Positions 7,114 to 15,563 of a stretch of 21,847 bases of DNA are shown here, piece by piece. A model generated the notes under the pieces. That model was not told the origin of the DNA, made no database searches, and was given only the letters and a program-made list of their open reading frames with translations. Numbering within the stretch: position 1 is the first letter of the stretch; each line of letters opens with the position of its first letter. The position numbers were made by a program, and so were the translations under genes. The stretch covers positions 1 to 21,847 of the forward strand of contig CANQFI010000015.1 of assembly GCA_947598455.1 (NCBI GenBank). The letters run 5' to 3'. The DNA is from an uncultured Bacilli bacterium (GTDB taxonomy: Bacteria; Bacillota_I; Bacilli_A; RF39; UBA660).

Positions 7114-8677
7114 CAAAATCATAATCTAAAAGCCATCCTTGATCAGCTAATATTGAGTATATTTTGCCATCCATTTCAACACTAACCCATTGATATGACC
7201 ATTGATTTTTATTTATATGTTCGCATTTTAAATTACCTTCTTCACATAATAGGATTACAGCATGACAAAAACCTGGTGAGGAAGCAGCTTTTAAAATAAG
7301 AGCTCCGTAGGCTTCATTACCAAAATTAATTTTATAATCTTCTGATGTTTGACCAGTTAATAAAGTTACGTTATTAAATAAGTAATCAACAATGGCATTA
7401 GCTTTTTCTAAGTCGGTCATGTTATCAGTAAATATTTTTTTAGCAACTAATCTAGCTTCAATTGTGGCAAGTCTTAAGCGACCATCTTTAGTATCTTTAT
7501 CTAATGGATTAGGTGGAGTGACTTCTGGTTTTGGTTTATTACTAGATGAAGAATTATCTTCTGATGAGGAACTACTTCCAGATGAAGAACTACTGCTAGA
7601 TGATGAGCTTCCGCTTGATGAAGAGTTATTATTTGATTGAGAATTATCATTAGATGGATAATTGTTATTTAATGAAGAATTATTATTTTGAGAGTTATTA
7701 GTGGAAGAATTATTTTCATTAGATGGTTTATTTGATTGATTAGAATTTGAATTATTAGTTGCTTCTTCAAAGATAGTGATTTTCATTTCTTCTTCGGTTT
7801 TATTGCCATCTTTATTTATAGCAAATACTTTAATTATATATTCACCAACTTTATTGAAGTCGACAAAGCCTTCTGTTTGGACTTTTAAGATACCATCTTT
7901 TTCATCAAAAGCACTAATGCCTTCAAGAATGTCTATTTCACTTCCTAAGGCAATAGACTTATTACTTATGCCATAAATAATTGGATAATTTGAATTGTTT
8001 ACAAGTAAGGAAATATCTTTTTTAGTGGTTATATCTTTAGTCTTTTTAGTAAGTATTTTATAATTATATTGTTCTATTAAAACGATACTTATATTAACTC
8101 TTCCAGTATTATTGAAAGAAATTGTGTCAGTATTAGATATTTTTTTATTATCGACATATAATTCTATATTTATATTAGAATCTATTTGGTTAGTGTTAAT
8201 TAAATAATCTATTAAACCTTTAGAAGTCCAGTTACTATTATATTTAATTGTATTTATGGATGGTTTTAGGGCATTTTCAAGAGCTGTATTATTTTCTTTA
8301 GCAATTTGTTTAATTATTTTTTCGTGTTTTTGTGTTTGTGTTGAACAATATAAAGTTATGCTAATAATAAATAGAAGTATAAGACTTAAAGTTATAGTTA
8401 TATATTTAAAAATTTTCTTTTTATTTATTTTTTTTGAAGGTGTGTTTGAAGGTGTGTAAGTAATATTTTTATTATTGTTAAATTGATTAATAGATGGTGA
8501 AAGTGGTTTAAGTTGTGTAGTAGTGTTTTCTGTTTTGGTATTTAAGCTTGAATTATTATTTGGTATTGTTGAGATTTGATTAGTTATGTTATCTGTTGGT
8601 TGTAATGACTCATTTAATAGACGAGGTAGATCTAATTTTTCTAATTCATTGTTATTGTTATTGGAATTATTATTCAT
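7106..8677 (-). CDS. Cell-surface protein with Ig-like and degenerate transglutaminase-like domains
   Basis: A 523-aa type II membrane protein. Residues 1-80 are Asn/Ser/Thr-rich and probably cytoplasmic, a KKINKKK patch precedes a membrane helix at about 90-111, and the rest should be outside. Residues 233-305 form an Ig-like/cadherin-like module (FDEKDGILKV, GEYIIKVFAINKDGN), as in DUF5011-type domains of surface proteins. Residues 306-390 are a Ser/Asn/Gly spacer. Residues 395-523 resemble a transglutaminase-like core: GFCHA gives the nucleophile C471, and WVSVEMDGKIYSILAD matches the second half, with D512. Where active members have HAW, this protein has YQW (495-497), so the catalytic His appears lost. 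It may therefore be a binding rather than enzymatic domain. The start has GGTG five bases upstream. Confidence 0.75.
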   Translation of the reverse strand: MNNNSNNNNNELEKLDLPRLLNESLQPTDNITNQISTIPNNNSSLNTKTENTTTQLKPLSPSINQFNNNKNITYTPSNTPSKKINKKKIFKYITITLSLILLFIISITLYCSTQTQKHEKIIKQIAKENNTALENALKPSINTIKYNSNWTSKGLIDYLINTNQIDSNINIELYVDNKKISNTDTISFNNTGRVNISIVLIEQYNYKILTKKTKDITTKKDISLLVNNSNYPIIYGISNKSIALGSEIDILEGISAFDEKDGILKVQTEGFVDFNKVGEYIIKVFAINKDGNKTEEEMKITIFEEATNNSNSNQSNKPSNENNSSTNNSQNNNSSLNNNYPSNDNSQSNNNSSSSGSSSSSSSSSSGSSSSSEDNSSSSNKPKPEVTPPNPLDKDTKDGRLRLATIEARLVAKKIFTDNMTDLEKANAIVDYLFNNVTLLTGQTSEDYKINFGNEAYGALILKAASSPGFCHAVILLCEEGNLKCEHINKNQWSYQWVSVEMDGKIYSILADQGWLLDYDFGY

Positions 8678-8697
8678 TATTACACCATCTTTTTTAC

Positions 8698-8725
8698 ATT
8701 ATCTGTTAAGTTGTATATTAATCAA
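8698..8725 (-). promoter_or_regulatory. Putative promoter of the surface-protein gene
   Basis: On the minus strand TTGATT (8720-8725), a 16-bp spacer and GATAAT (8698-8703). It lies in the divergent 174-bp gap shared with the AAA+ ATPase gene. Confidence 0.4.
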
Positions 8726-8825
8726 TTTATGCTAATTGTAAACTATTTTAATATTTATAGCAATATGATGATTGTTTTCTATGTAAATATTTTTGTACAT
8801 TATTTCTTTATTTTATTACTATTCA

Positions 8826-8834
8826 TGTTATAAT
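8826..8834 (+). promoter_or_regulatory. Extended -10 promoter of the AAA+ ATPase gene
   Basis: TGTTATAAT, ending 17 bp before the ATG at 8852, with GGTGA at 8841-8845 as the ribosome-binding site. Confidence 0.65.
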
Positions 8835-8851
8835 TATTGTGGTGATTAGGT

Positions 8852-9976
8852 ATGAATGGTACAAATGGAAATGGTCGACAACAAAGCTATACTTATCAAG
8901 TTGGTGGTGCTAAAAAAATAGTGAATACTTCGCCAGTTATTAATAATCAACAGAGTATTAATGCTGTTATTGCTGATACAAAAGAACCAGAAGTTTTAGA
9001 TGTACCAGTTAATCAAAGTGTTAATAATGTTTCTGTTAGTAATACGCCTGTTTATAATGGGGTAAGTATTTTAGAACGTTATGGTGATGATCTTACTGCT
9101 AGAGAATATATTACTGATCCTTCAATATGTAGGGATGAAGAAATTAAGCAAGTTATTATGACTCTTTTAACACCTGAAAAAAGTGCTTTATTAGTAGGTA
9201 AAGCTGGTGTTGGTAAAACATCTATAGTTGAAGGTGTTGCTTATCGTATTCAAAAACATATGGTTCCTAAAGCCTTAGAAGGTTATAAAATATATAAGTT
9301 AAATGTTACTTCTTTACTTGGTAAAACAGAGTCTAATGGACAGATTGAAAATAGAGTAGATTTACTAGTTAAAGAATTATCTAAAAGAACTAAGACAATA
9401 GTATTTTTAGATGAAACACATGTTTTAGTTAATAAAGATGGAGCCGAAAATGGAATTGACTTTGCTAATATGTTTAAAGCTGGTCTTGACCGTGGAGAAA
9501 TTAAAATGATTGGTGCGACTACTGATGAAGAATATGAACAATATATCTTAAAAGATAGAGCTTTTTTAAGACGTTTTCAAAAGATTGATGTAATAGAAGC
9601 TGATCAAGAAACAACGGTTAAAATATTAATGGGAACATATCCAAAAATAGAAGCTAAAACGGGAGTTCATTTTGAATATACATCATTTATAATTGAAAGA
9701 ATTATGAAATTTATTGTAGATATGACTGATGAATATAAAAGAATATATGAGATATCAAGTAGATATCCTGATATTTGTTTAACGATTGTATCAAATGCTT
9801 TTACGTATGCTTTATTTGATAATGAAAATGTATGTCGTATAAAACATATATATAAAGCAGTATGTAATGCAAGAAATGTTTATGATGATGCGAAGAAGAA
9901 AGCGATAGAAAAGTTTAAAGTGGATTTTGCTGATTTAATAGCTGAGGAGAATGTTGATTTAACAGAAATAAATTAA
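8852..9976 (+). CDS. Single-domain ClpA/ClpB-type AAA+ ATPase
   Basis: A 374-aa protein with one AAA+ module resembling the first (D1) ring of ClpA/ClpB/ClpC. Walker A is GKAGVGKT (116-123), Walker B is IVFLDE (183-188), a sensor-like GATT is at 221-224, and DRAFLRRF (235-242) matches the arginine-finger segment of Clp D1 domains. The second ATPase ring, the M-domain coiled coil and the Clp N-domain are all absent. Residues 1-70 are instead a low-complexity Asn/Gln/Val-rich leader, probably disordered. I see no P-loop tripeptide for ClpP docking. Clp D1 rings unfold or remodel proteins; whether this one threads substrates is unknown. The downstream oxidoreductase gene starts 20 bp after its stop and is probably cotranscribed. 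Confidence 0.8.
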   Translation: MNGTNGNGRQQSYTYQVGGAKKIVNTSPVINNQQSINAVIADTKEPEVLDVPVNQSVNNVSVSNTPVYNGVSILERYGDDLTAREYITDPSICRDEEIKQVIMTLLTPEKSALLVGKAGVGKTSIVEGVAYRIQKHMVPKALEGYKIYKLNVTSLLGKTESNGQIENRVDLLVKELSKRTKTIVFLDETHVLVNKDGAENGIDFANMFKAGLDRGEIKMIGATTDEEYEQYILKDRAFLRRFQKIDVIEADQETTVKILMGTYPKIEAKTGVHFEYTSFIIERIMKFIVDMTDEYKRIYEISSRYPDICLTIVSNAFTYALFDNENVCRIKHIYKAVCNARNVYDDAKKKAIEKFKVDFADLIAEENVDLTEIN

Positions 9977-9996
9977 AGAATAGAATGGGTGAATTT

Positions 9997-11070
9997 ATGG
10001 AAAAGATTAGAGTTTTTCAAATTGGTTGTGGCAAGATGAGTGTTTATACAATGCGTTATGTTTTTGAACATGGTGCTAAGATTGTTGGAGCTGTTGATAT
10101 TAATCCTAAACTAATTGGGAAAGATATAAGCGAAGTTATGGGTGGTGAAAAGAAAAATGTCATTATTACAGGTATTAATGATTTAACTAATTACATTAAG
10201 ATGGCTAAACCTCATATTGCAATTATTACAACAATGAGTTTATTGAATGATATTAAAGATTTAGTAAGGGCTTGTGTTTGCTTAGGAGTTAATGTTATTA
10301 CAACTTGTGAAGAAGCATTTTATGCAAGTAACTCTAATCCAACTATATTTCATGAATTAGATGTTTTAGCTAAAGCTAATAAAGTTACAATTACGGGATG
10401 TGGTTATCAAGATATTTTTTGGGGTAATTTAATTAGTGTTTTAGCGGGAACAACACATAAGATTACAAAAATTAAGGGATCTTCTTCTTATAATGTAGAG
10501 GATTATGGAATTGCTTTAGCTAAAGCGCATGGCGCCGGATTATCCTTAGAAGATTTTGAAAAAAATATTGCTTCTGCTGATATGATTAGTGAAGAAAAAA
10601 GAAATGAAATTATAAAAGCTGGTAAGTATGCACCATCATATATGTGGAATACTGTTGGATGGCTTGCTGATAAATTAAAATTAAATATTATAAGTATGAA
10701 ACAAGAATGTATACCACAAACTTATGAAGAGGATTTAAACTCTAGTACTTTGAATATAATTATTAAAGCTGGAAATGCAACAGGTATGAGTGCTTTAGTA
10801 ACAGCAGAGACTCATGAAGGAATTACTTTAGAAGCTGAGTGTATTGGTAAAGTTTATGCGCCAGATGAAGTAGATACTAATGAATGGACAATTATAGGGG
10901 AACCTGAAACAACTATTACAGTAAAACAACCAGCAACAGTAGAACTTACTTGTGCTGATATTGTTAATAGAATTCCTGATGTAATTAATGCTAAACCAGG
11001 TTTTATTCCAACTAGTCAAATGCCTGAACCAATGTATCGTTTAGAAAGCCTAGAAAAATATATAAAATAA
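9997..11070 (+). CDS. Diaminopentanoate-dehydrogenase-like NAD(P)-dependent oxidoreductase
   Basis: A 357-aa protein with an N-terminal Rossmann fold: IGCGKM at 9-14, then VGAVDINPKLIGKDISEVMG, a stretch characteristic of the family containing 2,4-diaminopentanoate dehydrogenase (ornithine fermentation) and related to dihydrodipicolinate reductase. The middle and C-terminal parts (TGCGYQDIFWGNL, IPDVINAKPGF) agree with that family. The exact substrate cannot be assigned; no other ornithine-degradation gene is nearby. The ATG at 9997 is used because GGGTGA (9987-9992) lies between it and the in-frame ATG at 9985. It follows the AAA+ gene by 20 bp and ends in a long hairpin that includes its stop codon. 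Confidence 0.75.
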   Translation: MEKIRVFQIGCGKMSVYTMRYVFEHGAKIVGAVDINPKLIGKDISEVMGGEKKNVIITGINDLTNYIKMAKPHIAIITTMSLLNDIKDLVRACVCLGVNVITTCEEAFYASNSNPTIFHELDVLAKANKVTITGCGYQDIFWGNLISVLAGTTHKITKIKGSSSYNVEDYGIALAKAHGAGLSLEDFEKNIASADMISEEKRNEIIKAGKYAPSYMWNTVGWLADKLKLNIISMKQECIPQTYEEDLNSSTLNIIIKAGNATGMSALVTAETHEGITLEAECIGKVYAPDEVDTNEWTIIGEPETTITVKQPATVELTCADIVNRIPDVINAKPGFIPTSQMPEPMYRLESLEKYIK

Positions 11071-11104
11071 CTTAAAGCATTAAAAATGATGCTTTAAGTT
11101 ATTT
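11065..11104 (+). terminator. Long hairpin terminator after the oxidoreductase gene
   Basis: A perfect 16-bp stem (11065-11080 with 11089-11104) and an 8-nt loop. The TAA stop at 11068-11070 is in the left arm. There is only a short T-run at the end, so its termination strength is uncertain. Confidence 0.7.
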
Positions 11105-11360
11105 AGTATTACATATTGTTATATGAAAACTAAAGTTTTTTTCAAAATAATAATTCTCTTATAAAATTTCTTTATTTGGTTACTAAAAATGTAGAGAAAA
11201 AATGAATAATTAAATATTCAAATTGGGATATGATGTATAATGAATTAAATATTTTATATCTAATCGTTTAAAATGATATTTGAAAATTTAATTAATTAAG
11301 ATAATACTAGATTATCAAAAAAAGACTTACATAGTCAATTTCTAATATTTATTACCATAG
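11105..11360. other. Gene-free AT-rich stretch, possibly older decay
   Basis: Stops are frequent in all frames. It lies directly upstream of the ABC-2 permease remnant and may be the eroded earlier part of that gene, but I could not align any segment convincingly. Confidence 0.35.
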
Positions 11361-11627
11361 ATAGGTAACTTTACACAAAGTTTTTTACATTCTCTGGTAG
11401 AGCATTGTGCTCAATATCCGATTGGTATTTTTAATAAATTATTTAGAAGAATATTTACTTTTATTATTCCTTATGCCTTGGTTAATTATTAGCCTTTATT
11501 ATATTTAATAGGTAAAAGTGATAATTATTTGTATTCAATCCTTCCTTTAATAGTTATATTTTATTTAATTCCTAGTATTTGGATATTTAATAAAGGCTCT
11601 AAAAAATATTTAAGTACTGGTTCATAA
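11361..11627 (+). pseudogene. Remnant of an ABC-2 type transporter permease (C-terminal part)
   Basis: One frame reads QYPIGIFNKLFRR, IFTFIIPYALVNY, then a TAG stop at 11490-11492, PLLYLIGKSDN, two hydrophobic stretches and GSKKYLSTGS before TAA (11625-11627). This order is the C-terminus of DUF990/COG3694-COG4587-type ABC-2 permeases: yPisIy, a TFviPyAfvnYyPllyLlGk block, a last helix and an R/KxYxSTGS tail. The internal TAG replaces the Tyr expected in NYYP. More stops lie upstream (11343 and 11358), and no start or partner ATPase is present. It is therefore a broken gene, not a short real one. The family call is from motif memory. Confidence 0.75.
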
Positions 11628-11628
11628 A

Positions 11629-11663
11629 AAAAAGATTTTAGTTTTTGAGACTAAAATCTTTTT
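11629..11663. terminator. Bidirectional terminator between permease remnant and PAP2 gene
   Basis: AAAAAGATTTTAGT (11629-11642) pairs over 14 bp with ACTAAAATCTTTTT (11650-11663), with a 7-nt loop and A/T runs suited to both directions. The PAP2 stop (11662-11664) overlaps the right arm. Confidence 0.8.
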
Positions 11664-12291
11664 ATATTTTCATTTTTTTATAAAATAATTTAATATAGAC
11701 TATTAGGTAAGCCATTGAAATAGCATAACCGGCAATTACATCACTAGCAAAATGGACACCTAAATAGATTCTACTTATACCAATTAATAAAACTAATAAA
11801 GATAGTAAAGAAGAATATAATAATTTATAACTTCTTTTTATTTTTTTATGATCTATGATATAAAGAAAGAAACCATAGAATGCCAAACTTAACATGGAAT
11901 GGCCGGATGGAAAACTATAACCATTTTCAATAATTAGATTAATATCAAGAGGTCTTTCACGAACAAAAATAAATTTTAATGTTTGATTAAGAATAACACA
12001 TAGAAAAATATTTAAAGCTATTAAAAAAGCATTCTTTTTATTTTTACTAAAAATCATAATTAAAATAGTTGCAATAATAATAAACCATGTGCTACATAAA
12101 AATGATATAAATTTAAAAAATATTGTAACTGGTTGACATTTTATTCTGATAATAATGTTATATATGAAATTATCAAAATTACTAACATTATTAGTAAGAA
12201 GTAAAGTCATAAAAAAGATAAATAAGAGGATACTTAAAGTAAATATTATTCTTTTCCAATACTTCCTACATAATGTGAGAAGTTTATTCAT
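11662..12291 (-). CDS. PAP2-family membrane phosphatase
   Basis: A 209-aa integral membrane protein with about six hydrophobic segments and the full PAP2 active-site triad of motifs. These are K106 through R113-P114 (KFIFVRERP), PSGH at 128-131 and SRIYLGVHFASD with R174, H180 and D184. Members dephosphorylate lipid phosphates such as phosphatidylglycerol phosphate or undecaprenyl pyrophosphate on the outer membrane face; which one cannot be told. The ATG at 12291 is chosen because GGTGAT precedes it. The open frame extends upstream only to a TTG. The start lies inside the end of the HD-domain gene with an 8-bp overlap, so the two are probably translationally coupled. Confidence 0.9.
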   Translation of the reverse strand: MNKLLTLCRKYWKRIIFTLSILLFIFFMTLLLTNNVSNFDNFIYNIIIRIKCQPVTIFFKFISFLCSTWFIIIATILIMIFSKNKKNAFLIALNIFLCVILNQTLKFIFVRERPLDINLIIENGYSFPSGHSMLSLAFYGFFLYIIDHKKIKRSYKLLYSSLLSLLVLLIGISRIYLGVHFASDVIAGYAISMAYLIVYIKLFYKKMKI

Positions 12292-12841
12292 CACTATCAC
12301 CAAAGTATATATTTAGAAGTTCTTTGTATCTTTTAAGTAATTTAGGATTTGCTTCTTTTTTCTTAGCGATGTTATAAACTTCACGGTATAACCAACGATT
12401 TTCGTCTTTAGTACCACCGGTATTTTTCCATATACGATCACCATTTTTTAAAAAGTTATTGTAGTTTGCTAATAAAAGATGTAATTTATCGGCTAACATA
12501 ATATTTATAACATTAATATCATCATTATTTCTAATTCTTCGGATATATTCTTTTTTTCTTTCTAACCATTTAGCAATGGCCATGTCTTCAGATAAATCAG
12601 ATACCATATCTGCTACTAGTGTTCCAAATTTTTCTTCAATTTCTTCATAACCATATTCTGTATCATTAATAATGTCATGTAATAAAGCGGATACTAAAAC
12701 ATCTTCAGCAGCATCAATGTCTCTAATCATTGAATATACAACCATAGCGTGAAAACTTTTATCAATGTTTTCGGACTTCATTTTAATTCCACGATTAGCT
12801 TTTACCATAAAATAAATGGCTTCTTCAACACTTGAATACAT
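12284..12841 (-). CDS. HD-domain protein resembling (p)ppGpp hydrolase
   Basis: A 185-aa stand-alone HD domain like the hydrolase part of RelA/SpoT and small alarmone hydrolases, which remove pyrophosphate from (p)ppGpp. Visible motifs are H31 (SFHAM), H55-D56 (LLHDIINDT) and D118 (LADKLH). The usual HDxxED pair reads HDIIND, so the Glu that supports catalysis in Rel enzymes is N59, and the Asn after LADRLHN is absent (L122). Activity may be altered, or the substrate may differ. No synthetase or regulatory domains are present. The ATG at 12841 (GGTGG just upstream) is preferred, but the in-frame ATG at 12853 is a real alternative. The gene overlaps the PAP2 gene by 8 bp. Confidence 0.8.
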   Translation of the reverse strand: MYSSVEEAIYFMVKANRGIKMKSENIDKSFHAMVVYSMIRDIDAAEDVLVSALLHDIINDTEYGYEEIEEKFGTLVADMVSDLSEDMAIAKWLERKKEYIRRIRNNDDINVINIMLADKLHLLLANYNNFLKNGDRIWKNTGGTKDENRWLYREVYNIAKKKEANPKLLKRYKELLNIYFGDSDE

Positions 12842-12871
12842 ATTACCACCCATTCTCTACCTTATATTTAT

Positions 12872-12900
12872 ATTTTATATTAAAATGAGAAATTTGACAA
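12872..12900 (-). promoter_or_regulatory. Putative promoter of the HD/PAP2 pair
   Basis: On the minus strand TTGTCA (12895-12900), a 17-bp spacer and TAAAAT (12872-12877), upstream of the HD gene and downstream of the ABC-F terminator. Confidence 0.55.
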
Positions 12901-12953
12901 AGAAAAAAGGATAATTAGATATTTGAAGTGTCTACTTTTTTAAATAAATTTAC

Positions 12954-12982
12954 AAAAAAAGGATTCTAATTTTTTTTAGAAC
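12954..12982 (-). terminator. Terminator of the ABC-F gene
   Basis: A 6-7 bp stem (TTCTAA/TTAGAA plus a G-U pair) between 12963 and 12982 is followed on the minus strand by seven T (A-run 12954-12960). The gene's TAG stop (12966-12968) is within the stem. Confidence 0.65.
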
Positions 12983-14615
12983 TCTTTTTGTACTTACTTT
13001 GTTCATTTAATTCTTGATAATAAAGAATGGTATTTTTATCATAATATCTTATTTCACCACTTGGTAACATAAGCATTCTTTCAATACCTAAGTTATCAAC
13101 AAATTCTGGATTGTGAGATACAACTAACATTGTTCCTTCATAATCTTTAAATGTTTTGGCAATTATTCTTTGGGTTTCAGGATCTAGATGGTTAGTAGGT
13201 TCATCTAAAATAAGGAGATTAGCGCCGGTTAAAGCTAATTTAGCTAAAGCAACACGACTTCGTTCACCAGGGGATAAGTATGATACTTTTTTATATATTT
13301 CATCACCAGAAAATAAGAAATTGCCTAAAAATGCTCTTAAATTTTTAGAACTAAGATTAAATTCATTAAAGTTTTCTAAGATCATTTTATCATTTTCAAG
13401 TAATTCATGTTCTTGAGCATAGTAACCGATTTCTGTTTTTTCGTTAATATCAATATTTCCAGAAAAGGGAGTAAGATTACCGACAATTAGTTTTAGAAGA
13501 GTAGATTTACCAATACCATTTTCACCAACAATTAAAAATTTTTCACCACGACCTAAATCAAAAGTTAAATCGTTAATTAGAAGATGATTTTTGTTGTAAC
13601 CAAATTTTAAATTTTCTACTTTTAAAGGAACTATACCACTTGGATGATTAATTTTCATTTTAAAGTTGGTTGTTTTTGTTTTTTTCTCTAAAGTTATTTT
13701 ATTTTCTTCTAAACGGGCAAGCTTTTTTTGACGATCTTTAGCAATACGGGCTTTCTTTTCATTACCACCAATATATTTGGCAATTATTCTTTTTAGTTTT
13801 TCTTCTTCTTTAACTTGTTTATCATATATTCTTTCTTGCGTTTTTAAACGTTCATTTCTAATTTTCATATACTTTTCATAATTACCTGGAAATAATTCCA
13901 TTTTATGAGTAGTTTTATCAACATATAAAGTTTGAGTAGTTACTTCACTTAAAAATTCTATATCATGAGAAATAACTAATATAGTTCCATTATAGTTTTT
14001 TAAATAATTAATAATATAATCTTTACTATCATAATCTAAATGATTAGTTGGTTCATCTAAAAGAAGTATTTCAGGATTAGAATAGAGTAATCGAGCAAAG
14101 GCTATTTTGCTTTTTTGACCACCAGATAAATTACATAGTTTCATATCTAGTAAATCACTATCTATATTCATACCAGTTACTATTTTTAAAAGAATATTTT
14201 CAGCATTATAAACTTCATAGTATTCTAATTTTTCTTGAAGTTTACCAATTTGTTTCATAATATATTTTAATTTTTTTTCATCAGTTTCAGTACTAGCATC
14301 GGTATAAGCTTTTGATAATTGGTTTTCTAATTTTTTTATGGGTCTGCCATCTAAAAGATAATCAAAAACTGATATATCCATACTAGGAATTTCATCACTT
14401 ATTACTTGAGGAAGAAAACCTATTCGGGTGTCAGGTTTTAAAATAATTTTACCGCTATCTGGTTCTAATTTACCCATTATTAGTTTAAAGAATGTAGATT
14501 TACCAGCACCATTCATACCGATAATACCAACTTTTTCTTTATCTTTAATTTGAATGGTGACATCATCGAATATTTCTTGTAAACCAAAAGACATAGATAA
14601 GTTTTTTATATTCAT
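12966..14615 (-). CDS. ABC-F family ATPase (ribosome-associated)
   Basis: A 549-aa soluble protein with two ATP-binding cassettes and no membrane segments. The first cassette has Walker A GMNGAGKST (33-41), signature LSGGQKS and LLLDEPTNHLD. The second has GENGIGKST, signature LSPGERSR (Pro in place of the second Gly) and LILDEPTNHLDPE. A charged linker of roughly 80 residues (RNERLKTQERIYDKQ onward) joins them. This is the ABC-F layout; such proteins bind the ribosomal E site and act in translation or antibiotic protection. I cannot place it in a named resistance subgroup, and housekeeping is more likely. The ATG at 14615 is preceded by GAGGTGAT; an upstream in-frame ATG at 14630 precedes that site and is rejected. 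Confidence 0.92.
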   Translation of the reverse strand: MNIKNLSMSFGLQEIFDDVTIQIKDKEKVGIIGMNGAGKSTFFKLIMGKLEPDSGKIILKPDTRIGFLPQVISDEIPSMDISVFDYLLDGRPIKKLENQLSKAYTDASTETDEKKLKYIMKQIGKLQEKLEYYEVYNAENILLKIVTGMNIDSDLLDMKLCNLSGGQKSKIAFARLLYSNPEILLLDEPTNHLDYDSKDYIINYLKNYNGTILVISHDIEFLSEVTTQTLYVDKTTHKMELFPGNYEKYMKIRNERLKTQERIYDKQVKEEEKLKRIIAKYIGGNEKKARIAKDRQKKLARLEENKITLEKKTKTTNFKMKINHPSGIVPLKVENLKFGYNKNHLLINDLTFDLGRGEKFLIVGENGIGKSTLLKLIVGNLTPFSGNIDINEKTEIGYYAQEHELLENDKMILENFNEFNLSSKNLRAFLGNFLFSGDEIYKKVSYLSPGERSRVALAKLALTGANLLILDEPTNHLDPETQRIIAKTFKDYEGTMLVVSHNPEFVDNLGIERMLMLPSGEIRYYDKNTILYYQELNEQSKYKKSSKKN

Positions 14616-14632
14616 AATATCACCTCGCATTA

Positions 14633-14638
14633 ATTATA
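14633..14638 (-). promoter_or_regulatory. Putative -10 element of the ABC-F gene
   Basis: TATAAT on the minus strand, 17 bp upstream of the ATG at 14615 and just after the folD terminator. No convincing -35. Confidence 0.4.
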
Positions 14639-14645
14639 ATATCAT

Positions 14646-14674
14646 AAAAATAGAAGATAAAGAAATATCTTCTA
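14646..14674 (-). terminator. Terminator of folD
   Basis: TAGAAGATA (14651-14659) pairs with TATCTTCTA (14666-14674), a 9-bp stem with a 6-nt loop followed on the minus strand by five T. Confidence 0.8.
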
Positions 14675-14691
14675 CTTTAGATCTTTGTAAA

Positions 14692-15525
14692 TTATTTTTT
14701 ACGAAGCGTATAAGCTAAATGAACATTGTTCATTAATTCATAAACAGTCATTGGTCCGACACCACCAGGTACAGGAGTTATATAACTACATTTGTTTTTT
14801 AAATTTTCAAAATCGGCATCGCCATATAATTTATCATCTTCACGATTAATACCAACGTCAATAACAACAGCATCTTTTTTAACCATATCTTCAGTTAAGA
14901 AGTGTTTTTGACCAATTGCAACAATTATAATATCAGCATTTTTAGTTATTTTAGCAATGTTTTTAGTTTTAGAATGGCATAGTATGACAGTAGCATTACG
15001 ATTTATAAGTAGATTAGCAATAGGTTTACCAACTAGAATACTACGACCAATTACAACAACGTTTGTTCCTTCTAAGGAAATATTGTAGGCATCTAGTAAA
15101 TCGATAATTCCTTTAGGAGTACAAGGTATTAAACAATTAACATTATGAATTAATTTGCCAGCATTGATAAATGTTAATCCATCAACGTCTTTTAAAGGAT
15201 TTATTGTATTTTGTATAATATTAGCATTTAAATGAGAGGGGAGGGGCATTTGAACAATAATACCATCTATTTTATCATCATTATTTAATTTTTCTAATTC
15301 GCTTATTAATTCATCTTGAGTTATGTTATTAGGGTAATTTTGATGAACAAAGTAATATCCTAATTCTAAAGCTATTTTTTCTTTTTGTTTAATATAAACA
15401 TTACTAGCATCGTCAGCACCTACTTGAATAACTGCTAAACCTAATTGCTTATTTACTGTTTTAAGTTTTTCTTTTAATTCTTTTAATTTATTATTACGAA
15501 GTTCTTTTCCATTCATTAATTCCAT
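14692..15525 (-). CDS. folD: Bifunctional methylenetetrahydrofolate dehydrogenase/cyclohydrolase FolD
   Basis: This 277-aa protein catalyses oxidation of 5,10-methylene-THF to methenyl-THF and its hydrolysis to 10-formyl-THF, supplying one-carbon units for purines and formyl-Met-tRNA. Family motifs are all present: YIKQK (Y44 and catalytic-type K48), QMPLPSHL, PLKDVDGL, IPCTPKGI, GRSILVGKP for the dinucleotide fold, CHSKT and the PVPGGVGPMT block near the C-terminus. The length is normal. The ATG at 15525 has GAGGT at a 6-nt distance. It has its own extended -10 promoter and terminator, so it is a single-gene unit. Confidence 0.97.
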   Translation of the reverse strand: MELMNGKELRNNKLKELKEKLKTVNKQLGLAVIQVGADDASNVYIKQKEKIALELGYYFVHQNYPNNITQDELISELEKLNNDDKIDGIIVQMPLPSHLNANIIQNTINPLKDVDGLTFINAGKLIHNVNCLIPCTPKGIIDLLDAYNISLEGTNVVVIGRSILVGKPIANLLINRNATVILCHSKTKNIAKITKNADIIIVAIGQKHFLTEDMVKKDAVVIDVGINREDDKLYGDADFENLKNKCSYITPVPGGVGPMTVYELMNNVHLAYTLRKK

Positions 15526-15554
15526 AGTTTTACCTCACAACATATTATATATTT

Positions 15555-15563
15555 ATTATAACA
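15555..15563 (-). promoter_or_regulatory. Extended -10 promoter of folD
   Basis: Minus strand TGTTATAAT, 30-38 bp upstream of the folD ATG and immediately after the preceding gene's terminator. Confidence 0.65.

Noticed and set aside
7392..7640. Plus-strand open frame of 82 codons
   Set aside because: It is the complement of the Ser/Asn-rich spacer in the surface-protein gene; it has no ribosome-binding site or independent coding signal.
13156..13416. Plus-strand open frame of 86 codons inside the ABC-F gene
   Set aside because: Antisense shadow of a well-conserved ATPase domain with no start signals.
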